In this document: in pieces, positions 43,741 through 52,800 of the stretch
Layout: every line of letters begins with the position of its first letter
Numbering within the stretch: the first letter of the stretch is position 1
DNA from: Mesorhizobium sp. ES1-4
GTDB lineage: Bacteria; Pseudomonadota; Alphaproteobacteria; Rhizobiales; Rhizobiaceae
Reading direction: 5' to 3'
NCBI RefSeq assembly: GCF_020164745.1
Contig: NZ_JAIUGV010000021.1
Location: 1-64,000 of the forward strand
Length of the DNA stretch: 64,000 bases
Notes under the pieces: model-generated
Databases searched by the model: none
Told to the model about the DNA's origin: nothing
The model's input: the letters and a program-made list of their open reading frames with translations, nothing else
Made by a program: the position numbers and the translations under genes

Positions 43741-44466
43741 ATGGCGACGGACGTGATTTCAGAGAGCGGCGGCAAAAGCGATTTCTGGCAGGGTGTGCGG
43801 CTCTCCATGCCGGTCGTGGTGGCGTCGGCGCCGTTCGCGGTGCTGTTCGGGGCGCTTGCCGTGGACCAGGGCTTCACGGTCTTCGAAGCCTTCCTGATGA
43901 GCGCATTGGTGTTCGGCGGTGCCAGCCAGATGGTCGGCATCCAGCTGTTCGGCCAGCATGTCGCGCCTTGGCTGATCGTGCTGTCGATCTTCGCCGTCAA
44001 CTTCCGCCATGTGCTCTATTCCGCCGGCATCGGCCGGCGCATCGCGCACTGGCCTGTCCTCAGCCAAGCCCTCGGCTATTTCATCCTCACCGATCCGCAA
44101 TACGCCGTGGCCGAAGCGCGGGCGCAATCCGGGCAGACCGTCGGCTTCGCCTGGTATCTGGGGCTCGGCCTGCCGGTCTATGTGTTCTGGATCGTCGAAA
44201 GCGCGCTCGGCGCGCTGTTCGGCAAGCTCATCCCCAACGCGCATGCGCTGGGCATCGATTTCCTGCTGCCGATCTATTTCCTCGGCCTCGTGATGGGCTT
44301 CCGCAAGCGTCCGCTGTGGCTGCCGGTCGTCGTTGCCAGTGCGTGCGCGTCGATCATCGCCTACAAGACGGTCGGCTCGCCCTGGCATGTCTCGATCGGC
44401 GCCGTCGCCGGCGTGCTGCTTGCCGTCATCCTGCCGCCACATCATAGCGGCGTGGAGACAAGGTGA
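43741..44466 (+). CDS. azlC: AzlC family branched-chain amino acid exporter subunit
   Basis: A polytopic membrane protein of 241 residues that acts with AzlD to export branched-chain amino acids or analogues. Family marks are FGALAVDQGFTVFEAFLMSALVFGGASQ and VNFRHVLYSA. About six helices are visible. CAGGAG precedes the ATG; an upstream frame runs back through the palindromic repeat and is rejected. It overlaps azlD by four bases or less. Confidence 0.85.
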   Translation: MATDVISESGGKSDFWQGVRLSMPVVVASAPFAVLFGALAVDQGFTVFEAFLMSALVFGGASQMVGIQLFGQHVAPWLIVLSIFAVNFRHVLYSAGIGRRIAHWPVLSQALGYFILTDPQYAVAEARAQSGQTVGFAWYLGLGLPVYVFWIVESALGALFGKLIPNAHALGIDFLLPIYFLGLVMGFRKRPLWLPVVVASACASIIAYKTVGSPWHVSIGAVAGVLLAVILPPHHSGVETR

Positions 44467-44762
44467 TGAGCACCACATTCTGGATCATCATCGCCGGCGC
44501 GATCGCCACCTATCTCACGCGCATCGGCGGCCATCTGGTCATCTCCCGCTTCGACAACATCCATCCGCGTGTCGAGGCCGGCCTCAATGCCGTGCCGGCA
44601 GCGGTGCTGACGACACTGGTGGCACCGGAGCTGCTGCATGCCGGACCGGCGGAATGGGCCGCGCTGGTGGTTACCGCCGCCGTTTCGCTGCGCGGCGGGC
44701 TGATGGCGATGTTTCTGGCGGGCGCGGCGGTGTTGATCCTCGCGCGGCAGTTTGTCGGATAG
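44466..44762 (+). CDS. azlD: AzlD family exporter subunit
   Basis: A small membrane protein of 98 residues with three to four helices and the AzlD marks TYLTRIGGHL and LNAVPAAVLTTLVAPEL. It is the partner of AzlC, and the pair forms a complete exporter. A GTG one codon earlier (44463) could also serve as start; both overlap the azlC stop. Its own stop codon coincides with the first bases of a 143-base inverted-repeat element. Confidence 0.83.
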   Translation: MSTTFWIIIAGAIATYLTRIGGHLVISRFDNIHPRVEAGLNAVPAAVLTTLVAPELLHAGPAEWAALVVTAAVSLRGGLMAMFLAGAAVLILARQFVG

Positions 44763-44904
44763 GGCGTATCGATATTCAGGTGATGACGGCCTGCAAACGG
44801 CGGCTTCCTGCGCTTCCGGTGCTCACGTACGAAAAAGTACGCTCCGCTCCGGTTCTCGGAACCCCCCGTTTTCGGCTCGTCCTGACCTGAATCTCGACAC
44901 GCCC
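44762..44904. repeat. MITE-like element with 20-base terminal inverted repeats
   Basis: Left arm 44762-44781 (GGGCGTATCGATATTCAGGT) and right arm 44885-44904 match in inverted orientation at 18 of 20 positions. Inside is a smaller hairpin, CGTAC-GAAAAA-GTACG (44826-44841), flanked by partly complementary G/C-rich sequence. There is no reading frame of interest. It fills the space between the convergent azlD and aminopeptidase genes and probably also serves as a two-way terminator. Confidence 0.75.
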
Positions 44905-44920
44905 TCAGCGCTTCGGAAAA

Positions 44921-46765
44921 TCAAATCTTCGCGTCGTGCGGCAGCGGCGCGGTCGCCTTTTCCAGCCAGGCCAGCGTTTCGCCGTCGAGCATCGGGCCGA
45001 TTTCCGCCAGCACGCGGGCGTGGTAGGCGTCGAGCCAGTGCAATTCGTCACGCGTCAGCAGATCGCTGCGCACCAGCCTGACGTCGATCGGGGCGAGCGT
45101 CAGCGTCTCGAAGCCATGCATGGCGATGTCGCCGCCCTGGATCTGTTCGGCCGGCGTCACCAGGATGAGGTTCTCGATGCGGATGCCGTAGGCGCCTTCC
45201 TTGTAATAGCCGGGCTCGTTGGACAGCATCATGCCTTCGAGCAGCTTTTCGGTGCCGGTGCGTGCGATGCGCTGTGGGCCCTCATGCACGGCCAGATACG
45301 AGCCGACGCCATGGCCGGTGCCATGGGCGAAGTCGCAGCCATGCTTCCACAGCGCCATGCGGGCGACGGCGTCGATTTCCGAGCCCCGCGTGCCGGCGGG
45401 AAAGCGCAGCGTCGAAATGCCGATCATGCCTTTCAGCACCAAGGTGAAGCGCTCGCGCATTTCCTGCGTCGGCTGGCCGATCGGCACGGTGCGGGTGATG
45501 TCTGTCGTGCCGTCCTGATATTGCGCGCCGGAGTCGAGCAGGAACAGTTCGCCGTCCGCAAGCTTGCGGCTGGTGGCGCGCGAGACGCGGTAATGCATGA
45601 TCGCGCCGTTCGGGCCGGCGCCGGAAATGGTGTCGAAGGAGATGTCCCGCAGCGGCATCTGGGTTTCCTCGCCGGTCTGCCGACGGGTCTCTTCCAGCCT
45701 GGTGACGACCGCGATCTCGTCGAGGGAGCCGGGTTTCTGGCGCTCCAGCCAGCACAGGAGCTTCGCCACCGCCGCGCCGTCGCGGCGATGCGCGGCGCGC
45801 GAGCCGTTGATCTCGGCCTGGTTTTTGGTGGCGCGCGGGATGCGGGCAGGGTCGGGTGCGGCAATCACCGTGCCGCCATTGTCCTCGATCAGCATGCGCA
45901 GCCGGTCGGCCGCGAGCACCGGATCGAGCGCGATCCTGGCGCCGCCCTTGGCAAGGGCCGCGATCGCGGCTTCGAATTCGGCGGGCTCATGCAGATCGGC
46001 GAGCTGCGTGAGATAAGCCGCGACCTGGCGCGAGAATTTGCGCTTGTCCATGAACAGCTGGTGCGATCCGTCGGCGGCGAGGATGGCGAAGCCGAGCGCC
46101 AGCGGCGTATGCGGCACGTCGCCGCCACGGATATTGAAGGCCCAGGCAATGGAGGATGGGTCGGTCAGCACCGCGTGCGTGGCGCCGTCCTTGCCGATCA
46201 CCACCGCCAGCCGAGCCAGCTTGTCCTTGGCGAGTTCGCCGGCAAAGCCGATCGGGTGAAGCTCGACCGGAGTCACGGGTGCGGCGGGCTGATCCTTCCA
46301 GATGATGTCGATCGGGTTCCGGTCGAGCGGCACAAGCACCGCGCCGGTCTTGTCGGCGGAGGCCTGCAGCGCCTTGACCTCGCCGATCGTGTGCAGCCAG
46401 GGATCGAAGCCCAGCCGCGCGCCCTTGCCGATATTCTCGCGGAGCCAGACGGCGGGCGGGTTGTCGACCAGGCTTTCAATCGAAAAGACGTCGAGGTCGA
46501 CCTCATTGCGCACCTGCAGCGTGTAGCGCCCGTCGACAAAGACGAAGGCGCGGTCGCGCAGCACGATGGCGACACCGGCCGAACCGCTGAAGCCGGTCAG
46601 CCATTTCAGCCGTGCCGAGCGGTCGGCCACATATTCGCCCTGATGCTCGTCGGCGCGCGGAACGATGAAGCCATCGAGACCATTCGCGCCCAGCCACTGG
46701 CGCAGCAGTGCCACGCGCGGCTTGCCGACCGCCGGGTCGCCCGCTGAATCGAAGGTCTGGAACAT
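44921..46765 (-). CDS. pepP: Xaa-Pro aminopeptidase (aminopeptidase P), M24B
   Basis: A metallopeptidase of 614 residues that removes an N-terminal residue ahead of proline. It has the three-domain layout of the large APP1 subfamily: two creatinase-like N-terminal domains and a pita-bread catalytic domain. Metal ligands lie in LLDSGAQYQDGTTDITRT, in GHGVGSYLAVHEGP, and in the glutamates of SNEPGYY and RIENLIL. A strong AAGGAGG site precedes the ATG at 46765. It is the last of a minus-strand run, SCO-prmA-pepP, but 198 bases separate it from prmA. Confidence 0.88.
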   Translation of the reverse strand: MFQTFDSAGDPAVGKPRVALLRQWLGANGLDGFIVPRADEHQGEYVADRSARLKWLTGFSGSAGVAIVLRDRAFVFVDGRYTLQVRNEVDLDVFSIESLVDNPPAVWLRENIGKGARLGFDPWLHTIGEVKALQASADKTGAVLVPLDRNPIDIIWKDQPAAPVTPVELHPIGFAGELAKDKLARLAVVIGKDGATHAVLTDPSSIAWAFNIRGGDVPHTPLALGFAILAADGSHQLFMDKRKFSRQVAAYLTQLADLHEPAEFEAAIAALAKGGARIALDPVLAADRLRMLIEDNGGTVIAAPDPARIPRATKNQAEINGSRAAHRRDGAAVAKLLCWLERQKPGSLDEIAVVTRLEETRRQTGEETQMPLRDISFDTISGAGPNGAIMHYRVSRATSRKLADGELFLLDSGAQYQDGTTDITRTVPIGQPTQEMRERFTLVLKGMIGISTLRFPAGTRGSEIDAVARMALWKHGCDFAHGTGHGVGSYLAVHEGPQRIARTGTEKLLEGMMLSNEPGYYKEGAYGIRIENLILVTPAEQIQGGDIAMHGFETLTLAPIDVRLVRSDLLTRDELHWLDAYHARVLAEIGPMLDGETLAWLEKATAPLPHDAKI

Positions 46766-46963
46766 TGTGGGCCTCCTTGGTCTTCGCGACCGTAATCCAT
46801 GGACAGGGAAAGCGGAATCGATTTCCAGCCGGCGCAAACTGCTACAGTGTCGCCCGGGTGACAACCAAATGAAGCTGGTCCAGCCGTGGGAGCGTCGCCG
46901 GCATTCTCTTGGCGATACCGCATTGCCGACCCGCATCGAGGACCGGCAATGGCACTGTCGGCC

Positions 46964-47836
46964 TCAATGCTTGAGGTGGATCGTCACCCAGCCCTCACGG
47001 TGCAAGGTGCGCACATGGCGGAAGTTCTGGCCGACATAAGCCGAGATCACCGCGTCGCGCTGGCGATCGAGGATGCCCGACAGCACGATCGAGCCGCCAA
47101 GCGCAATGTGCCGCGCCATTTGCGGTGCCAGCCGCATCAGCGGCCGCGCCAATATGTTGGCCACGATGAGGTCGAAGGGCGCGCGCCTGGCAAAGATCGG
47201 GTGGTGAAAGCCCGGCGCGGTCACCGTCTCGATGAGCGCCTTGACGTGGTTGAGCCTCGCATTGGCGGCGGCGACCCTGACGGCCACCGGATCGATGTCG
47301 GTGGCCAGCACCGGAATATGCGCCAGCTTGGCGACGGCGATCGCCAGCACGGCGCTGCCGGTGCCGAGGTCAAGCGCGTTGCGCGGGTGCTCGCGCCGCA
47401 CGACTGTCTCCAGCATTTCGAGGCAGCCGGCAGTGGTGCCGTGATGGCCAGTGCCGAAGGCAAGGCCCGCCTCGATTTCGATGGCGAGTTCGCCGTTGTG
47501 GCGTTTCCGGCTGTCATGCGCGCCATGGACGAAAAACCGGCCGGCGCGCACCGGCTTCAGGCCTTCCAGGGAACGTGCCACCCAGTCGATGTCGGGCAGC
47601 GCTTCGCGCTCGACCGGCCTCGACAGAGCGAGACCGGCGAGAATACCCGTCAACCGCGCTTCGACCGCGTCGACGTCGCCTTCGGCGTAGAGCGAAACCT
47701 CGTGGATGTCGGCGTCTTCATCGATCTCCAGCACGGCAACCGGCAGGCCTTCATCCTCGAAGGCCGTTCCGAGCGCCGCGAAAATGCGTTCCGCCTCGAT
47801 CTTTCCGGTGGTGAAATGGAGTCGGGTCTGGGTCAT
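46964..47836 (-). CDS. prmA: Ribosomal protein L11 methyltransferase
   Basis: PrmA, 290 residues, trimethylates ribosomal protein L11. An N-terminal substrate-binding domain is followed by the SAM domain, with the entry motif AGLAFGTGHHGTT, motif I LDLGTGSAVLAIA, ATDIDPVAV and DLIVANILARPL. The short gap of 11 bases to the SCO gene upstream suggests one transcript, although the two functions are unrelated. Confidence 0.9.
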   Translation of the reverse strand: MTQTRLHFTTGKIEAERIFAALGTAFEDEGLPVAVLEIDEDADIHEVSLYAEGDVDAVEARLTGILAGLALSRPVEREALPDIDWVARSLEGLKPVRAGRFFVHGAHDSRKRHNGELAIEIEAGLAFGTGHHGTTAGCLEMLETVVRREHPRNALDLGTGSAVLAIAVAKLAHIPVLATDIDPVAVRVAAANARLNHVKALIETVTAPGFHHPIFARRAPFDLIVANILARPLMRLAPQMARHIALGGSIVLSGILDRQRDAVISAYVGQNFRHVRTLHREGWVTIHLKH

Positions 47837-47847
47837 GCGAATTTCTG

Positions 47848-48426
47848 TCAGCCCTTCGCGGCAAGGCGCTTCAGCTTCTCCACCGCGGTGCTGGCATTCT
47901 CGCCGTAGGCGATCGTGCCCGCGAAGTCGCCCTTGGCATCGAGCAGCAGCACCGAGGCGGTGTGGTCCATGGTGTAATCACCGTCGCCGGTGTCGACCTT
48001 TTTCCAGTAGATACCGAACGCCTTGGCCATGGCATGGACCTTGTCCGGATCGCCTGATATGCCCGTGATGCGATCGGAGAAATTGCTGACATAGGCATTC
48101 ATGACCTGCGGCGTGTCACGCTCCGGATCGACCGAGACGAAATAGGCATGCAGGTTCTTGCCGTCGTCACCGAGCGTCTTCAGCCACCCGGCGAGTTCGA
48201 ACAGCGTTGTCGGGCAGACCTCCGGGCAATGGGTGAAACCGAAGAAGACGACGCTGGGCTGGCCCCGGAAAGCGGCCTCGGTGATCGGTGCGCCTTTCTG
48301 GTCGACCAGGGTGAACGGAGCGCCGAACGGCTCGCCGCCATAGTGGCCGCGATACCAGTCGAAGGTCAGCCAGCCGATGCCGGCCACCATCAGGATGAGA
48401 ATGCCGACCAGGATAGAACGCATCAT
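47848..48426 (-). CDS. SCO1/SenC family copper chaperone
   Basis: A membrane-anchored thioredoxin-fold protein of 192 residues that delivers copper to the CuA centre of cytochrome c oxidase. One N-terminal helix (residues 4-22) leads to the periplasmic domain. The copper ligands are intact: C67 and C71 in CPEVC and H155 in MDHTAS. Two adjacent ATG codons (48426 and 48423) are possible starts. No oxidase genes are in the window. Confidence 0.88.
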   Translation of the reverse strand: MMRSILVGILILMVAGIGWLTFDWYRGHYGGEPFGAPFTLVDQKGAPITEAAFRGQPSVVFFGFTHCPEVCPTTLFELAGWLKTLGDDGKNLHAYFVSVDPERDTPQVMNAYVSNFSDRITGISGDPDKVHAMAKAFGIYWKKVDTGDGDYTMDHTASVLLLDAKGDFAGTIAYGENASTAVEKLKRLAAKG

Positions 48427-48624
48427 AAGAAATATCCGTCTGTAGCGTCATGGCGCGCTCCGACCAAATCCGTGCGCCCCCTTGTTCGGCCACAGTCTTA
48501 GCGGTTCGGCCCCGCGCAGGCAAAGTGCCGCGTTGCCGCAACCGCTGCGATGTTGACGCATCCGCTTGCAAAGCCGCACAGTCCGCCCCACCTGAAACCG
48601 GCAACTCGGACCGAGGAGGCTTCT

Positions 48625-49158
48625 TTGCTCGAATTGATTGGGCTCGACCGGATTGGGCGAAAACGGGCTGGGCGTAAACTGATCTGCGGCGCGTTTGCCG
48701 CCTGCGTCATGTTTGGCGCCGGTAGCGCCGTCGCCGAGGAAGTCGGCAAGGTCGGTGTCGACTGGGTCGGCAACGACATCATGATCGATGCGATCAAGGA
48801 TCCCAAGGTCGATGGGGTGACCTGCCATGTCGCCTATTTCGACCGCAGCATCATCGACCGCCTGCACAAGGGTAACTGGTTCGAGGATCCCAGCGATTCC
48901 TCGATCTCGTGCCGCCAGACAGGCCCAATCACCATCGGCGACATCGACATGAGCGAGTCCGGCGAGGAGGTGTTCAAGCAAGGCCTCAGCCTGATCTGGA
49001 AGAAGCAGGTGGTGAACCGCATCTATGACAAGAAGAACGAGACGCTGATCTATCTGTCGCACTCGCGCCAGGTGCAGAACGGCTCGGCCAAGATGTCGGT
49101 TACGACGGTGCCGCTCTACGGCCAGAGCGTGGTGTGGAGCAACAGCAAGCCGAAATAG
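48625..49158 (+). CDS. creA: CreA family protein
   Basis: A predicted exported protein of 177 residues in the CreA family, whose role is unknown. A signal-like helix (LICGAFAACVMFGAGSAVA) is followed by the conserved DWVGNDIMIDAIKDPKVDGVTCHV and DPSDSSISCRQTGPI, with two cysteines that may form a disulfide. I assign a TTG start at 48625 because GAGGAGG lies five bases upstream; the frame continues to 48550 but without a ribosome site. It is divergent from the SCO gene. Confidence 0.8.
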   Translation: MLELIGLDRIGRKRAGRKLICGAFAACVMFGAGSAVAEEVGKVGVDWVGNDIMIDAIKDPKVDGVTCHVAYFDRSIIDRLHKGNWFEDPSDSSISCRQTGPITIGDIDMSESGEEVFKQGLSLIWKKQVVNRIYDKKNETLIYLSHSRQVQNGSAKMSVTTVPLYGQSVVWSNSKPK

Positions 49159-49243
49159 GCTGGCTGAACTCTTCCCGGTGCCGCTCTGATGGATGATCGG
49201 CCCCGGCTTGCGGGACCAATCGCTCTGACGTAAAGCCGCCGGC

Positions 49244-49885
49244 ATGGACCGTTCCGAAGATCTCGTTGCGAAAGACCCTGAGCCGCGCATCCATCCAACC
49301 GCGGAGATGAAGGGCTGCAGGCTTGGCCGATACGCCGCGATCGGCGAACGTGTCGTGCTGCGCGAGGTCGTTGTCGGCGATTTCTCCTATTTCGAACGCC
49401 ATGCCGAGGCGATCTATACGACGATCGGAAAATTTTGCTCCATCGCCGCCAACAGCCGCATCAATGCGCTGGAGCATCCGATCGAGCGGCTGACACAGCA
49501 CAAGGTCAGCTACCGGCCGAACGAATATTTCCGCTGGCTGGGCGTCGATGCCGCATTCCGCGAGCGGCGGCGGTCGAAGGCCGTGACCATCGGCCATGAT
49601 GTCTGGATCGGCCACGGCGCGGTCATCTTGCCCGGCATCGCCATCGGCAATGGCGCGGTTATCGGCGCCAATGCGGTGGTGACGCGGAACGTACCGTCCT
49701 ACACCATCGTCGCCGGCGTGCCGGCGGCGCCGCTCAGGCCGCGCTTCCCCCAGGCCGTCGCCGCTCGGATCGAGGCTCTCGCCTGGTGGGACTGGCCGGT
49801 GGAGAAACTCGCCAGGGCAGTTCCCGACATGCAGGCGCTGCCGATAGAGGCCTTCCTCGATCGCTGGGAAAACGACGCCGTTTAA
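49244..49885 (+). CDS. Left-handed beta-helix acetyltransferase, phosphonate-cluster type
   Basis: A hexapeptide-repeat transferase of 213 residues. It resembles the family named for phosphonate operons (TIGR03308): IHPTAEMKGCRLGRY, TTIGKFCSIAANSRINALEHP, TIGHDVWIGHGAVILPG and AWWDWPVEKLARAVPDMQALPIEAFL. The active-site histidine lies in the GHDVWIGHGA segment, and acetyl-CoA should be the donor. No phn genes are present, so the acceptor is open. The start lacks a strong ribosome site, and an internal ATG (residue 22) cannot be excluded. Confidence 0.78.
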   Translation: MDRSEDLVAKDPEPRIHPTAEMKGCRLGRYAAIGERVVLREVVVGDFSYFERHAEAIYTTIGKFCSIAANSRINALEHPIERLTQHKVSYRPNEYFRWLGVDAAFRERRRSKAVTIGHDVWIGHGAVILPGIAIGNGAVIGANAVVTRNVPSYTIVAGVPAAPLRPRFPQAVAARIEALAWWDWPVEKLARAVPDMQALPIEAFLDRWENDAV

Positions 49886-50197
49886 GCTTCCCGGAGAACG
49901 GTGTGGGGCTCGCCGTCACCGCTGCGCAGGAAATCATGCCCGCGCTCTCCGGAATGAAACCCCTTCCGCCATGCGGGGGTGGCGCGGCGGAAGGGGCTGG
50001 AGGTAAACCGCTGTGAAGCGGAAGGAACAGGCTCTCTGCCTGCACGGTTAGAATGGCACAAAAGCGATAAGGTGCGTTTTGCACCGGATGCGCGCTCCGC
50101 GTGTATTCAATTGTGCCGGTTGTATTCGTTTCCCGGTGGGAACCCGAACGGCTGCCGCTTGTTTCTGATGGCGGCAGACATAAAGGGCGCTTGAGAC
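49886..50197. other. Intergenic region with a GC-rich hairpin
   Basis: 312 bases between the acetyltransferase and the iron permease genes. An 11-base perfect stem (CCCCTTCCGCC, 49960-49970, with 49986-49996) has a 15-base loop and probably ends the upstream transcript. A small stem, GGTGC-GTTTT-GCACC, follows near 50070-50085. I see no credible gene. Confidence 0.5.
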
Positions 50198-50623
50198 ATG
50201 GAAAGAACTTTCACCAAGGTGGCCAATTGGGTCGCCCATATAGCCGGCCTGCCGCTGACCTTCGCCGGCTGCTGTCTGATCGTCGTCGTCTGGGCGGTCA
50301 GCGGGCCGTTGTTTGGTTTCTCGGACACCTGGCAACTGGTGATCAACACTGGAACCACGATCATCACCTTCCTGATGGTGTTCCTGATCCAGAACACCCA
50401 GAACCGCGACGGCGCGGCGATTCAGGCCAAGCTCGATGAACTGATTCGGGTCAGCAAGGGCCACAACCACTTTATCGGCATCGAGCATCTGACTGAATCC
50501 GAGGTCGAGGAAATCCGCGACAAGTGCGAGCGGGCGGCGCGCCGGCACGATGAGAAGATCGCCGCCATGGCCGCAAAGAAGGCCGTGACGCAAAAACGAA
50601 CCCCGAAAAAGCGCGCGGCCTAA
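50198..50623 (+). CDS. Low-affinity iron permease family protein
   Basis: A small membrane protein of 141 residues with two helices (LPLTFAGCCLIVVVWAVSGP and TGTTIITFLMVFLIQNTQNRD) and a charged cytoplasmic tail ending in a Lys/Arg-rich stretch. The FLIQNTQNRDGAAIQAKLDELI segment is the mark of the PF04120 family. The family name comes from fungal Fet4, and iron transport by the bacterial forms is not established. It converges with the SDR gene, nine bases apart. Confidence 0.8.
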   Translation: MERTFTKVANWVAHIAGLPLTFAGCCLIVVVWAVSGPLFGFSDTWQLVINTGTTIITFLMVFLIQNTQNRDGAAIQAKLDELIRVSKGHNHFIGIEHLTESEVEEIRDKCERAARRHDEKIAAMAAKKAVTQKRTPKKRAA

Positions 50624-50632
50624 GACTCGAAC

Positions 50633-51499
50633 TCAATCTTTCATGAAGGCCGCGAACGCATCCTTGTAGTTTGGATGCCAGCGTGACAAAGCGGGGCGGT
50701 TTTCGATGATGTCTCCGGCCGCCCACGCTATGCGCTTCTCGTCCAGCGGCCGCGCCGCCTCGTTGTCGGGGCACAGAATGTAGAAGTCGCCCCTGACCAG
50801 CGATTCCAGCATGAAATCAATCACCTGCTCATCGGTCCACGCTCCCGCCGGCTTTTCCGTCGCGCCTTCGGTCAAGCCGGTATAGGTGAAGCCGGGGATG
50901 AGCAGATGGGCCGACAGGCGGGCGCCGGGCTCGTTGCGCAGCGCATGCGCCAAGCCCTCGGTAAAGGTCTTCACGCCAGCCTTGGAAACATTGTAGGCGA
51001 GGTTGCCAGGCGGTGTGGTGATGCCTTGCTTGGAGCCGGTGTTGACGATCAGGCCCGTCCTGGCCGACGCCAGCATGCGTGGCGCGAAGGCTTCGACGCC
51101 ATGCACGATGCCCCAGAAATTGATGTCGAGCAGCCGTTTCCAGCCGTCGCGGTTTTCCCAGGGCTTTCCAGGGTTGTCGCCGACGCCGGCATTGTTCATG
51201 AGCAACGAGACCCCGCCAAAGGCGCCGAATGCCCGTTCGGCGAGACGATCCACCTCGTCGGCCTTCGACACATCCGATGCAACGGCCAGCACGGCGTCGT
51301 CTCCGGCGATGGCGGAGACGGCTCGCGTGGCATCGACGAGGCGCGGGCCGCCAATGTCGGCGAGCACGATCTTCATGCCCATCAGCGCCAGCCGTTTGGC
51401 CGCCGCGAGGCCAATGCCGCTGGCGGCGCCGGTGATGACGGCGGTATTGCCTTGGCCAAGCGCCGGCAGGGCGATCTGGATCTCGGTGTCGGGGATCAT
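50633..51499 (-). CDS. SDR family NAD(P)-dependent oxidoreductase
   Basis: A classical short-chain dehydrogenase of 288 residues. The Rossmann cofactor motif is TGAASGIG (24-31), the NNAG structural motif starts at residue 102, and the catalytic triad is S156, Y169 and K173 in YNVSK. After the adenine pocket, LADIGG suggests that an aspartate is used, favouring NAD over NADP. The extended C-terminus (about residues 240-288) is longer than usual. The substrate cannot be told from sequence or neighbours. Confidence 0.85.
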   Translation of the reverse strand: MIPDTEIQIALPALGQGNTAVITGAASGIGLAAAKRLALMGMKIVLADIGGPRLVDATRAVSAIAGDDAVLAVASDVSKADEVDRLAERAFGAFGGVSLLMNNAGVGDNPGKPWENRDGWKRLLDINFWGIVHGVEAFAPRMLASARTGLIVNTGSKQGITTPPGNLAYNVSKAGVKTFTEGLAHALRNEPGARLSAHLLIPGFTYTGLTEGATEKPAGAWTDEQVIDFMLESLVRGDFYILCPDNEAARPLDEKRIAWAAGDIIENRPALSRWHPNYKDAFAAFMKD

Positions 51500-51632
51500 C
51501 GGCGACGGTTTCCTTTTTCGATGGCGCCGAACTTAGCGCCGGAACGGGCTTGTGCAAGCCTCTGTCGGCCTGTCGGGTTGACCGGTCTGGTCGCGGCTGT
51601 GCATGCTGGGATGCCAAAAGGGAGATTTCCGA

Positions 51633-51914
51633 TTGACGGATTGGGTTGCAATTCTCAAGGAGCAGACCGCCACCGGCGACCAGATGGGGCGCGAGGTGCC
51701 GCAGATGCTGGCCAACCCGGATATCAGCGAAGCGCAGGTGAAAACCTTGTTCTCCGCATTGGAAAAGCAAGCGGAGTTCGTCGAGAAACTGCGCATGGCG
51801 CTGGAGAAATTCGGCCATGATTTCTCGATCATCAAGGCAGCGGAACGGCTGGAAGAGCGCTACGCCGACCTTGCGGCTTCAGTGGCGGAAAAGCTGAAGG
51901 CGATGCGCGGTTAG
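51633..51914 (+). CDS. Hypothetical helical protein
   Basis: A 93-residue protein I do not recognise. It is predicted to be almost entirely alpha-helical, with no signal peptide or membrane segment, and has a coiled-coil-like middle (AQVKTLFSALEKQAEFVEKLRMALEKFG). A TTG at 51633 is the likely start because GGGAG lies eight bases upstream; an ATG at 51603 is the alternative but has no such site. Good codon use supports it as a real gene. It lies between an SDR and a TMEM175-like gene on the opposite strand. Confidence 0.6.
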   Translation: MTDWVAILKEQTATGDQMGREVPQMLANPDISEAQVKTLFSALEKQAEFVEKLRMALEKFGHDFSIIKAAERLEERYADLAASVAEKLKAMRG

Positions 51915-51959
51915 GTCAGGCGGTTCCGTCTGGAATTGCGACGGACAGCGAGCAAGAAA

Positions 51960-52535
51960 CTACTTCTCCAGGACGCGCGCAAAGCGCGTGTCCGGCACCA
52001 GCCAGACCAAGGCGACGGCAACATAGAGTCCCACGCCGATCCACCGGTTGAGGAAGGTCAGTCCAACCGCCGCGATATAGACGGCGAGCGAAAGCCTTCC
52101 CTTGCGGTCGCCGCCGATTGCCTTGGCGAAAGCGGTATCCGGTCCATGCAGCCGATGCAGCGCCATGACGAGGATGCTGTAGGCGGTCGCACACATTGCA
52201 AGGTCGAATCCGTAGACCGCGACAGGGACCGTGGCGAAATGGTTCTCGCCCATGAAGGCGGTCGTCACCGGCATCAAGGACAACCAGAACAACAGATGCA
52301 GGTTCGCCCATAGTACGCGCCCATCGACGCGCTGCACGGTGTGGAACATATTGTGCAGATTGTTCCAGTAGATGCCGACATTGACGAACGAAAGCACGTA
52401 GCAGAGGAAGACCGGCCACTGCGGCAGCAGCGCCGAAAAATCCTCGCCCTCCGGCACCTTCAGGTCCAGCACCATGATGGTGATGATGATCGCCACCACG
52501 CCATCGGTGAATGCCTCGACCCTGCCTTTGCCCAT
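51960..52535 (-). CDS. TMEM175-like (DUF1211) potassium channel protein
   Basis: A membrane protein of 191 residues with about six helices. The N-terminal motif FTDGVVAI (residues 9-16) is the family's variant of FSDGVxAI, which forms the selectivity region in TMEM175 channels. The bacterial proteins have one six-helix repeat and form tetramers, in contrast to the two repeats of animals. The start is the ATG at 52535; a GTG two codons upstream is possible. Channel activity is inferred from the family. Confidence 0.78.
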   Translation of the reverse strand: MGKGRVEAFTDGVVAIIITIMVLDLKVPEGEDFSALLPQWPVFLCYVLSFVNVGIYWNNLHNMFHTVQRVDGRVLWANLHLLFWLSLMPVTTAFMGENHFATVPVAVYGFDLAMCATAYSILVMALHRLHGPDTAFAKAIGGDRKGRLSLAVYIAAVGLTFLNRWIGVGLYVAVALVWLVPDTRFARVLEK

Positions 52536-52800
52536 GATCACCGCCCTGCCTAAAAGAAATTGTCGAAAGACAGCGAATTGTCAGCCGATCTTGCCATAAA
52601 CGGCATGCGACAAATCCTCAACTATGCCGGGGAAAACTTTCGCGCCAGGCCGATGGCAATGGGCCAGGTCGGTTCTTTTCGGTTCGGGATTTCCTCTCCA
52701 GGCTTCCGCCCTTTGGTGTCAGGAGCCTGCCAAGCGGCCGGAACGCCGCGGATGAAAGCGCGTTAGGGCTTCGATCCCCCAAACCGGAACGAGGTCGGCC

